Below are positions 10,799 through 20,942 of a DNA stretch of 64,000 nucleotides, piece by piece. Made by a program: the position numbers and the translations under genes. The stretch's first letter is position 1. Each line of letters opens with the position of its first letter. Location of the stretch: assembly GCA_021234155.1 (NCBI GenBank), contig JAJEKV010000022.1, positions 49,586-113,585 on the forward strand, read 5' to 3'. The notes under the pieces were generated by a model. It ran no database searches and was not told where the DNA came from. It saw only the letters and a program-made list of their open reading frames with translations. This DNA comes from Isoetes taiwanensis (taxonomy: Eukaryota > Streptophyta > Lycopodiopsida > Isoetales > Isoetaceae).

Positions 10799-11060
10799 TT
10801 GTGAACAGAAAAAAAGAACAAAGGAAATGATCTTGTAGTAAACTATAATGGCTCAATGACTAGAGTAGTTTCATTTGCCGAAATTTGGAGCCTGCTAGTG
10901 GTTTTGTCATCCCATCACCCAATTGGCGAAAGCAAGAGAAAAAAAAGAACAAAGGAAATGATCCTGTAGTAAACTATAATGGCTCAATGACTAGAGTAGT
11001 TTCATTTGCCGAAATTTGGAGCCTGCTAGTGGTTTTGTCATCCCATCACCCAATTGGCGA
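10799..11060. repeat. Tandem 131-bp duplication
   Basis: Two nearly identical units (agaacaaaggaaatgatc at about 10815 and again at 10946) give a period of 131 bp. They lie at the 3' side of the minus-strand copia-2 element and may belong to its LTR or 3' non-coding region. The second unit gives a 60-codon open frame that I take as chance. Confidence 0.85.
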
Positions 11061-11352
11061 GCAGTAGCACAATATTCAAGTTGCAAGTTGGATTCTTCAA
11101 GCTGTTCCCTAAAAAAACAAACTTGAACATCCTAATGCTTGGTTGGTGGATGATATTGTAAGTTCTTTATGAGATCAATGGCTCCTGAATTATCCACACA
11201 AAGTTTGGCTGGCATGATTGGAACTCGAATGTTCTGGAATAAATGGAGAAGCCACATCATTTCTTGAGTGGGCAATGCCTTAAATTCTGCCTCTGTTGTA
11301 TGCAGACTAACAGTAGATTGCTTTTTGGATGATCATGTGAGAACATTGTTGC

Positions 11353-11720
11353 CTAGCATTGAAACGAAACCAGTTGTGGATTTCCTATAGTCATAATCTT
11401 GCCCGGCATGATCTGCATTTGTATAAAAAACTGATTTACTATTTTGTTGGTTTTTAACAATAATGCCTTATTCATAGTCATAGTGCCTTTGAGGTAAGCT
11501 AAAATTCTTTTGGTTGGCAACCAATGAATTTTTTGGACTGGCTTGGCCAACTGCAAATTGAATATCCGCTCAACATAATAACATATATTAGAGAACCTGC
11601 CAGCTGCCTATAAAGAGTGGGGCCACATGTAGGACCATTTTTATTATAGCTCAACTTGTTGCCTGGCTCATAGGAATTAACATCTGCATTGCAGTCTATC
11701 ATATAAAATTTGAACAACAT
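11353..11720 (-). pseudogene. copia-2 region between RT and RNase H
   Basis: Two overlapping frames join across one frameshift: YRQLAGSLIYVIMLSGY followed by KPVQKIHWLPTKRILAYLKGT. This is the conserved copia segment linking RT to RNase H (LVGSLIYL...H...A.RILRYLKGT in intact elements). RNase H pieces continue at 11100-11345. Confidence 0.85.
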
Positions 11721-11885
11721 ATCTTTTATGTACTTTGCTTGAGTAAGCTAAATATAAGTTGGATGTTGCCAAACTTCAATCCCTAAGTAGAAGTGTATTG
11801 AGCCAAGATTACTAAGCTCAAAGGCTTTGTTGAGTCATATCTTGAGATCTGCAACGATATTAGTAGCATCCTGAGTAATAATGAG

Positions 11886-12300
11886 ATCATCTACATATTA
11901 GGTAAGAATGCAGATTACTCTGAAATATAGGTTAAGGTCTGCTCTAGACCTCTAGAAGCCAAGATGAAGTAGAAATGAGTTGGTCTTTGCATGCCAGCAG
12001 GGTGGTGCCTGTTTTAGGCCATAAAGGCTTTTCTTTAGCTTGCAGTCTAAATGTTCTTCTAAAGCCTCTTCTAAATCACCATTTAGAAATGCACTTTGGA
12101 AGTCCATTTGCCAAAGGGGCCAGCCTTTGCTTGTTGTTAAGTCAATGACTGCTCTAACAGTATCCATGCGAGCAACATGAGCAAATACTTTAGCATAATC
12201 ATGGCCATATTTCTGATTATAGCCCTTGGCTACTAATCATAGTCTATGTTTGGCCAAGGATCCATCTGCATGGAACTTTGTTCAATAGATCCATTTATTA
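11886..12300 (-). pseudogene. copia-2 reverse transcriptase
   Basis: The frame at 11952-12167 carries MDTVRAVIDLTTSKGWPLWQ, MDFQSAFLNGDLEE and LKKSLYGLKQAPPCWHAK, the classical copia RT fingers and palm segment. The YVDD active site is at 11886-11897 in a neighbouring frame after an in-frame stop. Upstream, KWIY near 12285 marks the RT start. Confidence 0.9.
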
Positions 12301-12596
12301 CCCATAACAATGTGCTTGGCTGGTCTAGGAACAAGTGTCCAAGTGTCTTGCTTTTCTAACATAGAATATTCACGAGTCATGGCATCCATCCATTGTTTTT
12401 GCTTGACTATTTGGTTGAAATGCTGACTGTCCTGATGTTCAGCATATTTGGCCATGAGAGCATAGTTTGAGTACGCGGCAAACCAGCAAGTCGGAGTGAC
12501 CTTCATGGAGGTAGGAGCAGCAACTGAGCTATCATGCAATTCAGGGTCTTCTGGGGCAGAAATAAAAAGGGGAGAATCATCTCCATGACCTAGCAA
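12282..12596 (-). pseudogene. copia-2 integrase-RT linker
   Basis: A 104-residue open frame with SNYALMAKYAEHQD, WMDAMTREYSMLEKQDTWTLVPRP and MGNKWIY, matching the start of the copia RVT_2 domain. Its N-terminal 40 residues are a low-conservation spacer. Confidence 0.85.
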
Positions 12597-12711
12597 AGGA
12601 ATTACAGAAAATTGATCATTTGGAAATTCAAATTCATCGTCACATTATCATTCTTCTTATTGGCAATGGCCTCGAGGACCGATATGAGGGTGCGAGCTAA
12701 ATGCATCATAT

Positions 12712-13370
12712 TTAGACAAGAAAAGAAGCAGTAGTGGATATCCAAATATTAGCATATTCAAATAAGTCTTGAAATAAATCTTTGTCAAAAGAATACTTAT
12801 CGTCATCCACTTGTGGATGTTCTGCGTCCTCTATGCATTGAACACTTCTAGAAAGAAAGACCTTCTTTGTCTTGAGACCATAAAACCTCAAGCCTTTATT
12901 GTTCAATGGATAACCAATGAAAATACATTTAAGTGCCATGTCTGCGAGCTTTCCTTAATGTTTTAGCTTTTCCATAGGGATAGCAGCGTATGCAAGACAT
13001 CCAAAGACTTTAAGATTATCCACATCCGATTTTTTGGCATAAAAAGATGCATACGAAGTTATAGATTGTAAGGGAACAGTAGGTGCTCTTTTCGCTAGAT
13101 AAGCATCAGCTTGAAGAGCTTCTCCCTAAAATCTGAGATTCGTATTGTTTATGTGCAAGCATGGATCTCACTAGATTTTCTAGGGCCCTATGTTTTCTTT
13201 CAGCGATCCCATTTTGGGAGTCCGGTATAAGGGATGCCGATTAGTTTACTTTGTTTATGTCATGATCATGACAAAAGCATCAAACTCTGATTAACATATT
13301 TTGTTCCATTGTTAGTATGAAGAGCTTTAACTTTGGTTTCCATATGAGGTTCTATAAATGTAATAAAGTT
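12712..13370 (-). pseudogene. copia-2 integrase C-terminal half
   Basis: The open frame 12712-12939 includes ALKCIFIGYP and GLRFYGLKTKKVFLSRSV, the end of copia integrase. Upstream peptides in broken frames (KVKALHTNNGTKYV near 13310) cover the second DDE Asp region. At 13373 the protein is cut by LINE-A copy 2, and the same reading resumes at 17386. Confidence 0.85.
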
Positions 13371-13373
13371 TTT
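13363..13373. repeat. Target-site duplication of LINE-A copy 2 (poly-A side)
   Basis: ataaagttttt is repeated exactly at 17386-17396, and the LINE lies between the two. Confidence 0.85.
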
Positions 13374-13534
13374 TTTTTTTTTTTGAAGAACTGTGTCAGC
13401 AATATATTAAAAGAATGGTAATGTTACAAAGCAAGTGAGGAGGAAGGAGAACTGCCCCAAAGAGACAAGGTGATACCTCGACACTCCACAACAACTGCAA
13501 CTCTTCTTTGGCTGACAAACCCGGCCATCACCAT

Positions 13535-14720
13535 CTACCACACCCAAAGAAGTCCCGCCAAATGGAAAACTTCCGCTCTACTAATCCCGAACACCAAAAA
13601 GCTTTGAAATAGCTTGTACCGAAAATCGAGGAATCGAGAGGCCGCAGTCTTTGAATCCCCCGAAGATCCACAAACCGCCGCTTCCAAATCAACCACACCA
13701 ACCAAGCCACCGCGCCACCGGATGCAAGGCTTGCTGCCCGTCTGGCGCCAAGCACCGGGATATACATGAAGCAGCAATTGTTGGCTATTCAATCTCACTG
13801 AAAGCAGAGCCACGACCCAATCCCGGGCAACCCGCAAGTGAGGGCATAAAACCGCACAATGCTCCACAGTCTCCGATGAAGGCCACAACAAGGGCAAAGA
13901 GGGCTCACACCCGCCTAAACCCGACTCACAAGGACATTCACCACGATACGGCGGTGCACCACCGCCCACGAAGCACCAACCTTCGGTGGGGAAGTGAGCT
14001 CCATGTCCACGCCCAAACCGAAGCGCCATCGAACCCGGAAGGCTGCGAGACCACTTGCCCGAAGGGGCGAGAGTGTCATGAATAGCCAACACCGGTAACA
14101 AGACCGCACAAAACAAGAAGATACAACATCACGGATGAACCTTCCAAACTGCACCACCACATCACCCCGAGGGACTATAGGTATGTGTAGCGGAATACTC
14201 CCGCCACTTGTTCCCGAATAGCCCTCAACGTCCTTCAGGTGGCGAGCTCGAAAAGAACTCCCACGAAGCTAGCCGACCATCCCAATACCAATCCTCCAAG
14301 GTGAGCACGCTCGCTTCCCTCCCTCGGGCTGGTCCAGAGCATGCCTGATGGCAGCCAAGGGCAAGTAATGCAGGGGTAGAGGAACCCACAAGAAAGGAGA
14401 AGAGTGGTGATAAACTAAGGCATAATCTAGCTGGAAGAGCACACGCCGTGATCCCAAGCCCGCAACACCCCCGTGAGAAAAGGGGATGCATGTGGGAAAG
14501 GCGGAGACCATACAACAAAGCCGGGGGCAACTCTACATGCACGGCGACTTTCCAAATGCCACACAATGGCGAAGAGATTGCCACAATAGTGCCGCACTGT
14601 GAGAAGATGCTCCATCCCCCAGAATGCTCCAAATAAACTTAGAGACCAACACCTTACTATGCAAAGCCAAATCCAGAATGGCCAAGCCCCCATCCTCCCG
14701 GGCGGAGACACTTCCACCAA
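13535..14720 (-). pseudogene. LINE-A copy 2 C-terminal zinc-binding (zf-RVT) region
   Basis: The frames at 14225-14720 and 13535-14116 cover the C-terminal part of ORF2. LWPSSETVEHCAVLCPHLRVARDW (near 13850) fits the C..C...E..H....C pattern of zf-RVT. It is broken by frameshifts near 14120-14430. Downstream of about 13530 is 3'UTR. Confidence 0.8.
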
Positions 14721-16110
14721 GCCACTTTAACAACCGCCCCTTCATCATCCCCTCCCACAAAATTTGAACAATCTTATCCAAAGCACGTATCTTACCCTCG
14801 AGAGCTAACATCGCAGATCTTTGTATACACATGAGTGCTACAAAGTCTTGACTTGGCAATAGTGATCCCACCTGCCATGGACAACTTGCTACCCTTCCAC
14901 CAATTGAGGTGTTTTGCAACCCCCGCAAAATCTCATCCCACACCCTCCCCATGGAAACATCCCCTCCAAAGGGAATACCCAACGACTTAGTACACACATT
15001 ACAGGGAAGCACCTTCCAAGGGAATAGAGCCAAACAAGGGGGAGGAGTCAATCGGGCCCATAATGCGAGCATTTGCCCCAATCGAGAAAGAATGCCCGAG
15101 GCCAAGGAGAAAGTATCCGACAAACCCTTCACATTCCGCAAATTCCTCTCTTCGACCACCAAGAAGAGAAAAGTGTCATCGACAACCGGGTTAATAATCT
15201 GGCGACTACCATCCCGCATCCGAAGCCCATCCACCACCCCCTCCTCCACTGCGGCCAAAAACAATCGAGACGGTGCCTCCGCCCTGTCGTAAACAAAAAT
15301 GGTGCCAAAGGGCACCCACGGCGCACCCTCTGCCTAAGGAGAAAAGGCGGGAGGGTTCACCTGGCACACCACCGTAGCCCGTGGCGACCTATGCGGCTTC
15401 ATGGCTGTCTCACGTAAGCGTGGACCACAGCCCAACGTTAACATCATGGCGGAACAAGAACTCCCAACGGACACTATCATAAGCTTTGGCAAAGTCAAGC
15501 TTAAGATAGGCAATGCCTTGACCTGTTCTCGGCCCAATAAATGCCCTCATAAGCTGCGGCAACATTAGTCAAAATGTTCCTCCGGAACAAACCCGGCGCA
15601 CCTTACTAATGGAAGAAGTCAACACCGCTTCAACTTCTCGGCCGGGGCTTTAAGCAATAATCTTGTACCTGAGAGGGACAACAAGGATATAGGCCTCAAT
15701 CATTAATAGTAGAAGGTCGCTTAACCTTAGGAATCAAGGAAATGCATCGCGGTATTCAAGATCCTATCCATGTGAGAAGACTGCGGCAACTCAAGATACA
15801 CCTGGTACCGCAGACTCACCAGCCCACTCCCAATAAGTGCGAAAGAACTCCACGGGGATGCCATCCAGCCGTGACATTTATCCTTGGCCATGCACATACA
15901 TGCCTCCGCTAAATCCTCTCCGGAGAGCTCCTGCTCCAAGCTCTCACGTTGGTGAGGCAAAATAGATGGCTTAATGACCCCCAAAACAAGCTCCCGTGAT
16001 CTCCTGCTCATAGGGAAGAGTGCGCTCGCGCAAAAACCCCGAGAAATGAGCATGCACATACCTCGCAACTCAGCGGGATCCTCCAAAGTCCGACCATCGA
16101 GGCAAAGCAA
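14533..16110 (-). pseudogene. LINE-A copy 2 reverse transcriptase domain
   Basis: The frame at 15727-16110 has KDKCHGWMASPWSSF, equivalent to the conserved P.DG.P.EF segment. After a damaged stretch around 15330-15720, the frame at 14533-15315 has the active-site box as VVDDTFLFLVVE (near 15180) and the long segment that follows the palm (GKIRALDKIVQILWEG). The usual YADD/FADD alanine is Val here. RT copies the LINE RNA at the nicked target. Confidence 0.88.
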
Positions 16111-16336
16111 GGGGCGCCATAGATCTTTGCATATCGCCCATTTGCCTAGCTGCTCAAGAACACCGGCGAACTTGTATCCCCTCCTTCAACCCGGTAAGGG
16201 CTGCCTTCACCGCAGCCCTCATGCACTTTAACCTGCTCCAAAGCAACAATACGTTGCAACACCGCATTCTCCCTAATGCCATCGGAGAAGGCTGCTGCCG
16301 AAATCTTCTCAACTCGATAAAGACTATGCAACTCCC

Positions 16337-17270
16337 CTAGCTCCTGGCTGCACCATGACGCCTACCAAAGACCTTAGCAAAGCGCTTCACCCCGCCAACG
16401 CGGTCACCATACCAGACATACCCTTCCCGGAGATGAAAAGGTATCAAGCCACAACTCCCCGCGGGCGAAATCCGCATCGGCCCGGTAGCCCGGGTGTTCA
16501 AACGGAACACCGTCCAGAAGGCCGAGAGGCAACCGCCCGACCGACAACACGAGGGGTAATGATCAGAAATGGAGGTAGACAGAATGTTACTCCGGCGCAA
16601 AGAGGGCACACCATCCAATGCGCATGGGGAAGCATAGCACCGGTCATGCCTAGCATACGCCCGGCCCGCACCAATCTGCCTATTACAATAGGTGAAAGAC
16701 AAGTCCCCAGGGACCTCAACCAAGGCCAAATCCTGCAACAAACGAGACCACTGGTCCCTCTCAAATTCCTGCACAAGCTGGGTGCGAGAACGGAGGCGAT
16801 CTTCTACTCGCTCTACCATATTGAAATCCCCTAACAACAACCAAGCAACACCCGGTGAACCCACCAAGGGGCTCGCAACTTATTCCCGGACCAGGCCCAC
16901 AAAGCACCCCGAGAAGGCTGATTAGGGGCATAAACATTAACAATCCCCCACTCTTGCCCGCCCTCCAACCACTTAATTATTGCCCACCGACCAAACCTGT
17001 CTGCTGCAGAGTATGTGACCTGCACATCCATCTTCCAAGCAATAAGAGTACCCCCACTAGTCCGCCCAGAAGAAGAAGCAATAAAGCCAAACTGCCTACC
17101 AACCATATTCATGAGCACGGACATATCACCCCAGTGACACTTATGCTCTGAATGCAAATAATATCGGGGCCTTAACTGCCCGAAGTGCCAAAGAAATCAC
17201 GGGCCCTCTTACTACTAGAGGACCGCACCCCCGCACATTCCAACCCGAGGATCGACCTATTCATCCCGGA
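16337..17270 (-). pseudogene. LINE-A copy 2 endonuclease domain
   Basis: Pieces of the endonuclease/exonuclease/phosphatase fold: ILGWNVRG near 17240; SGGTLIAWK and WGIVNVYAPNQPSRGALW in the frame at 16831-17157; AWLLLGDFNMVERVEDR and SISDHYP in the frame at 16337-16867. The GDFN and SDH motifs hold the catalytic Asp, Asn and His. In LINEs this domain nicks target DNA. The two main frames are joined by a frameshift near 16850. Confidence 0.88.
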
Positions 17271-17385
17271 GGAGAAGTGTCCAGCCCCACATGCCTACCC
17301 ACCAGGCCATCAGCCCACTCCACAGAGTCAGCATCTAGAGCCAGAGGATTAATCACAGCAATGTGACCCACAGCCGCTCTACGTG

Positions 17386-17396
17386 ATAAAGTTTTT
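17386..17396. repeat. Target-site duplication of LINE-A copy 2 (5' side)
   Basis: Exact copy of 13363-13373. Confidence 0.85.
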
Positions 17397-17587
17397 GAAA
17401 TAGTGAAGTACCTGATTCTTGATCTTAGAGACAAAAGTCCCAGGTATACCTTGGGAAGTCATCAACAAGTATAAAGAAATACGAAGCTTCTCCTCAGGAT
17501 GTAGTTGGCATGTAACACAAATCTGATGTAAGAGCTCCAAGGTTTTTGTGCACGAACTGTTGCGTGATGAGGATATGGTATGTGAGT

Positions 17588-17908
17588 CTACTTGCCCAAG
17601 TGACGGGCCTCACATTCAAATGCATGAGAATGTAATTTGGGTATACCATCAACCATGGATAAACGTGAGAGTTCACCAAGTGCTGGACCAACTATGTGAC
17701 CATATCGAGCATGCCATAAAGAGTCTTTTGGAATTTCTGCGGCGCTGTGAGGAAAAGCAGGATGTAATGGACGAGTATCAATTGTGTAGAGTCCTGTTTT
17801 ATTCATATGATCAGTAAGATGAACATTAAGTTGAGAAGGAGAAAGAAAGTCAAAGGGACTTTTCTCTGTCACATACATCTTCTTATCACATTCGGCCTTG
17901 CAGATCAA
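17588..17908 (-). pseudogene. copia-2 gag_pre-integrase domain
   Basis: A 106-residue open frame with DKKMYVTEKSPFDF, GLYTIDTRPLHPAFPHSA and DSLWHARYGHIVGPALGELSRL, matching the domain just before integrase in copia polyproteins. It ends in FECEARHLGK, the second half of the zinc site (C.AC..GK), with Ala-Cys replaced. Confidence 0.88.
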
Positions 17909-18041
17909 ATTGAGAGACTAAAAGTAGATTAGCAAGAAGATTTGAGAGATAAGTAACATCCTGAATTTCCAAAATTTCAGCAGTGGAATGCAAACTAACA
18001 GATTGACATAAGTTTCCATTGTCTAATGTACTGGGACTGAG

Positions 18042-18233
18042 TTATCCTCTTGTATATTCAAAATTCCCTATGACATGCTTTGATGCTCTTGAATCCATCA
18101 TTAAATTTGAAGAGATTACCTTGGATTCTTGGGGAGGTGTTGATCGTAACTTGGTCAGACCAAGACTTGCATTATGCAGTTGAGAGATGAAACCTTTGTG
18201 TAGATTGATGAAAGGATGAAGAAAGATACACAA
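18042..18233 (-). pseudogene. copia-2 protease fragment with DSR in place of DSG
   Basis: The frame contains MDSRASKHVIGN. In copia proteases the catalytic motif is D-S/T-G-A; here the Gly codon is AGA (Arg). The aspartic protease would cut the Gag-Pol polyprotein. The same DSR change is present in copia-4 near 43190. Confidence 0.75.
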
Positions 18234-18387
18234 AGATAGGAAAGCATGAGCACCTGAGAGCTCTGCTTGATAGAACTACTCTAGTGGTGAGCGTAACTAT
18301 GGCTTATAGTTGAGCCATGTCAGCAACAGTTAATGTATCACCACATGCCTAGTCATCTAGTAATAGCTAGGATATCTAAGTCTAACA

Positions 18388-18400
18388 TCCCCCATGAGGA
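18388..18400 (-). other. Polypurine tract of copia-3
   Basis: On the minus strand tcctcatggggga stands directly before the LTR start TGTTAGAC. Such a purine run primes plus-strand DNA synthesis in LTR elements. Confidence 0.55.
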
Positions 18401-18511
18401 CTAGCATGGGGACGAAAAAATAAAACACAATGAATATAAATATATGCAATAAACATTCAGCATACCATCCCCCCTGAGTTGAAGTGTGAGGTATCATTTG
18501 GAGTAATGCCT

Positions 18512-19267
18512 TCATTTTGGAGAATGCCTTGCCAGCAAGTAGGTTTGTAAACCCATCCACGGCCTGATCTTGTGTTGGATAGTATGATAGAGTAAGGTAG
18601 CCATTGTATATCTGATCTCTGATAAAGTGCATCTTGATGTCCATGATTTTGAGATGCATTTTGAAGTCTTTAACATTCTGAATTGCTCCACAGTTGTCAC
18701 AGTAAAATAGTGCAGGTTTGGCATGAACTCCAAGGTCTTTATAGAGATTAAGAAGCCATTGCATTTCTTGACTTGTAAGTGAGAGCCTTGAGTTCTGCTT
18801 CTGTCGTAGTTATGCTGCTCTGTTTCTTTGAATTCCAGCTGACAGGATTTCCACCATAAAAGGAAACATAGCGAGTGAGGCTTTTCCTATGATCTACATC
18901 TGTAGATGCCATATTCGAGTCAGAGTATAGGGTCAGTTTGTGATCTGCCAATTTTCTGTAAAAAAATGCCTTCGTCAAGTGTTGCTTTAAGGTAATTCAA
19001 GACTCGTTTTGCTGCTTTCCAGTGGGGCGCTTTTCGATGGATCCTAACGTGAGTAAGAACTCCTATGACATAGGCAATGTCTGGTTGCGTGATGGTGAGG
19101 TAGAGCAAAGCACCAACTAGTTGTTTGTAGAGTGTAGGGTCTGTGAACTCGAGATCAAACTCAAGAGTGAGTGTGATGCCTATTTCCCATGGAGTAGACA
19201 ATGGCATATAGTCTGTCATGTGGAATTTGGCATGAATTTCATGTGGATGCCCATCGCTTTCTGCCAA
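18512..19267 (-). pseudogene. copia-3 RNase H and connection domain
   Basis: YKQLVGALLYLTITQPDIAY and KAAKRVLNYLKATLDEGI (frame 18920-19267), then LTLYSDSNMASTDVDHRKS and SWNSKKQSSITTTEAELKAL (frame 18748-18978), then ALFYCDNCGAIQNVKD and HIKMHFI-type ends (frame 18357-18764). These cover the acidic residues of RNase H (SDS.., E in TEAEL, D in CDN). Three frames are needed. Confidence 0.9.
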
Positions 19268-19359
19268 ACCTCCAACCTTAGGCAGTAATGCACGATTCCA
19301 AGATCAGTAACTATATTTGTTTGAGAGATGAGAGCTTCTGCACTATCAATAACTATTGT

Positions 19360-19970
19360 GTCATCCACATAGAGTAAGATAACAGAGATAGCTGGTCCAT
19401 CAAACTTGTAGTAGAGATTTGGATCTGCTCAAGATCAGTTATATCTCGTTTGGCATAGGAAGTTGTTGATCTTTTGATGCCAGCAGCATGGAGCTTGCTT
19501 CAATCCATATATGTTCTTGTTGAGCTTGCAAACATATTCTAGATTGCTTGTCCACAAAACTAGGAGGTTGTTGTATATAGAGCTCCTCTTCCAGCTCCCT
19601 TATGAGGAATGCGGACTTAAAATCAAGTTGGTAGATGGCCCAACCTTTCTGAGCTGCTAGTGCTATTACAGCCCTTAAAGTATCAAGCCTGACTACCAGT
19701 GCAAAGACATCATTCTGTTCAAATCCTTCTGCTTGTGTATACCCTTTGGCCACTAGTCTAGCTTTGTGGCAAGAGAGTGTGCCATCAGCATTGTACTTGA
19801 TGTGATATAGCCACTTGGCACCAATGACATTCTTTGCTAGTGGTGTCGGTACTAACTCCCATGTGTCTGCTTATAGAGCATAGCCAATTCATCATGCATT
19901 GCCTGGACCCAATGATCATGCTTGGCTGAGTATATGAAATGGGATCACTGTTTTGAATTACCTTGGCCAT
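19360..19970 (-). pseudogene. copia-3 reverse transcriptase
   Basis: The frame at 19439-19753 reads AKGYTQAEGFEQNDVFALVV, RAVIALAAQKGWAIYQLDFK and SAFLIRELEEELYIQQP. The catalytic box VILLYVDDTIVI follows at about 19350-19385. A preceding frame (19785-19970) covers the linker before RT. Gly in the usual FLNGEL motif is altered. Confidence 0.9.
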
Positions 19971-20158
19971 GAGAGCAAAGTTACATTAGTCTGGAATGGG
20001 TGAGACTTCAGATATATGAGCAGGAATAGTCAATGGGAGGCAGGCCAGCAAGTCGTTATGATCTTCGGAGTTGCGTTGAGTGAGGGATCGAGTGAGGGAT
20101 TGTGACCTTCCAGCATAATATACGGTAGAAATATGTATATCATACTGCCACGTCACTC

Positions 20159-20303
20159 GTACATGTCGCCCTTGACGACATGTACTTGGCGACCGTAAAG
20201 GGTTGCACCCTATAAGGCAACTTGTTATGTTGGACATGCCCTTTAACATGTGCATATAACCCCATTTTGCCACGTGGCAAAGCCCCACAAGACCTTTTAT
20301 ACC
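20159..20303 (+). promoter_or_regulatory. Promoter-like segment: foldback, G-box palindrome, TATA-like box
   Basis: GTACATGTCG (20159-20168) and CGACATGTAC (20176-20185) form a 10-bp-arm foldback with a 7-nt loop. TTGCCACGTGGCAA (20267-20280) is a perfect palindrome around the plant G-box core CACGTG, the site for bZIP and bHLH factors. ttttatac at about 20296 could be a TATA box. It may be the U3 part of a lost LTR, since no gene follows that I can name. Confidence 0.4.
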
Positions 20304-20880
20304 CTGACCCTAAAGGTCATGCAAAAGAGACTGGAATCCTAAACTTTCCTTTCTCGAATTCTAGTATCCAAGAGCTTGCCTTAGCAAGTGCTTGCACCAT
20401 TCCTGCCTATCAGATGCTGCGAAGCCCGCTTTGTGCAATAGGTCTCCCGAATTTGTTCATCTCCTTCTTGATCGATAGCATGGATGTCATCCATGGAGCT
20501 GGAGCAAGCCACGGATCAGGTAGGTGGTCATTTTGTTGTGCAATGCCGACTTCCAATCCGGCATTAGGCCGAGTTGGTATGTGAGTTTAGCCTTAGAGGC
20601 CCTATAGATTCTGAGATCTCAGCCTCTAATGAAAGAACCTAACCATGTATGTTAGATAGATACATTAGATGATATTCTATTTTTCTGTTCTATGGATGAT
20701 TATGAGCTCCTAAAGGCCTTAGTAGGTCATGCACCTAGTTAGCCTTCATAATTCCCAAATTATTGCAGTCTGTGCATAAGAGGCCCCCCGGTCGGGGTGG
20801 CGAGGGCTAGGCCTAAGATATAAAGATATGTCCCGTTACAGATTGATCCCAGGAGATCTTAACAGGCTAGGCCTAGTGGC

Positions 20881-20942
20881 TTGCCACTTAGTGTGGGCAA
20901 GACATAGGCTCTTGCCACTTAGTGTGGGCAAGGCATGGGCTC
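20881..20942. repeat. 31-bp tandem repeat, two copies
   Basis: ttgccacttagtgtgggcaa begins at 20881 and again at 20912. Each unit is itself partly palindromic (ttgcc...ggcaa). Confidence 0.75.

Larger units (their letters stand above)
11080..13373 (-). mobile_element. Ty1/copia element copia-2, 3' part (integrase C-terminus, RT, RNase H)
   Basis: Minus-strand copia polyprotein remnants, reading from high to low coordinates: integrase C-terminal half (KVKALHTNNGTKYV near 13310; KCIFIGYPLNNKGLRFYG near 12900), the linker before RT (ALMAKYAEHQD near 12440; TWTLVPRP near 12330), RT (QMDFQSAFLNGDLEEALEE near 12090; YVDD at 11886-11897) and RNase H (traces to about 11080). Frameshifts and stops interrupt it. 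It continues beyond the inserted LINE at 17386-18240. Confidence 0.9.
13374..17385 (-). mobile_element. LINE-A copy 2 (L1-type non-LTR retrotransposon) inserted in copia-2
   Basis: A 4.0-kb minus-strand LINE. From 5' (17385) to 3' (13374) it holds an apurinic-type endonuclease, reverse transcriptase and zf-RVT region and ends in a poly-A tail (T run from about 13369). The shared 3' end with copy 1 (10519-10760) fixes its end. The first readable protein words (ILGWNVRG, near 17240) are the usual start of the ORF2 endonuclease, so ORF1 and any 5'UTR are missing. It is GC-richer than the surroundings and less decayed than the copia hosts, but still carries stops and frameshifts. Confidence 0.93.
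17386..18240 (-). mobile_element. copia-2, 5' part (protease, pre-integrase, integrase start)
   Basis: Continuation of copia-2 beyond the LINE. From the high-coordinate side: protease motif (MDSRASKHVIGNFEY near 18070-18110), the gag_pre-integrase segment with DSLWHARYGHI (near 17710), the zinc-site words FECEARHLGK and TYHILITQQF, and the beginning of the integrase core ending VTKIKNQVLHYFKNF at the insertion point. No intact gag is seen. The element is truncated next to the LTR-like sequence of copia-3. Confidence 0.88.
18240..20050 (-). mobile_element. Ty1/copia element copia-3 (RT to 3' LTR)
   Basis: Minus-strand copia remnants: RT start near 19960, RT core 19439-19753, YVDD at 19360-19371, RNase H 18512-18978, then a polypurine tract (tcctcatggggga, complement of 18388-18400) and an LTR-like start TGTTAGAC reading down from 18387. 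The LTR cannot be followed to a CA end before the copia-2 protease begins, so the two elements abut or recombined. The gag and integrase parts are missing. Confidence 0.88.

Noticed and set aside
13651-15417. Long plus-strand frames (144, 127 and 114 codons)
   Set aside because: Antisense to the LINE-A RT and zf-RVT regions, which match known motifs on the minus strand.
16355-16834. 159-codon plus frame
   Set aside because: Antisense of the LINE-A endonuclease region; Pro/Arg-rich composition typical of a shadow frame.
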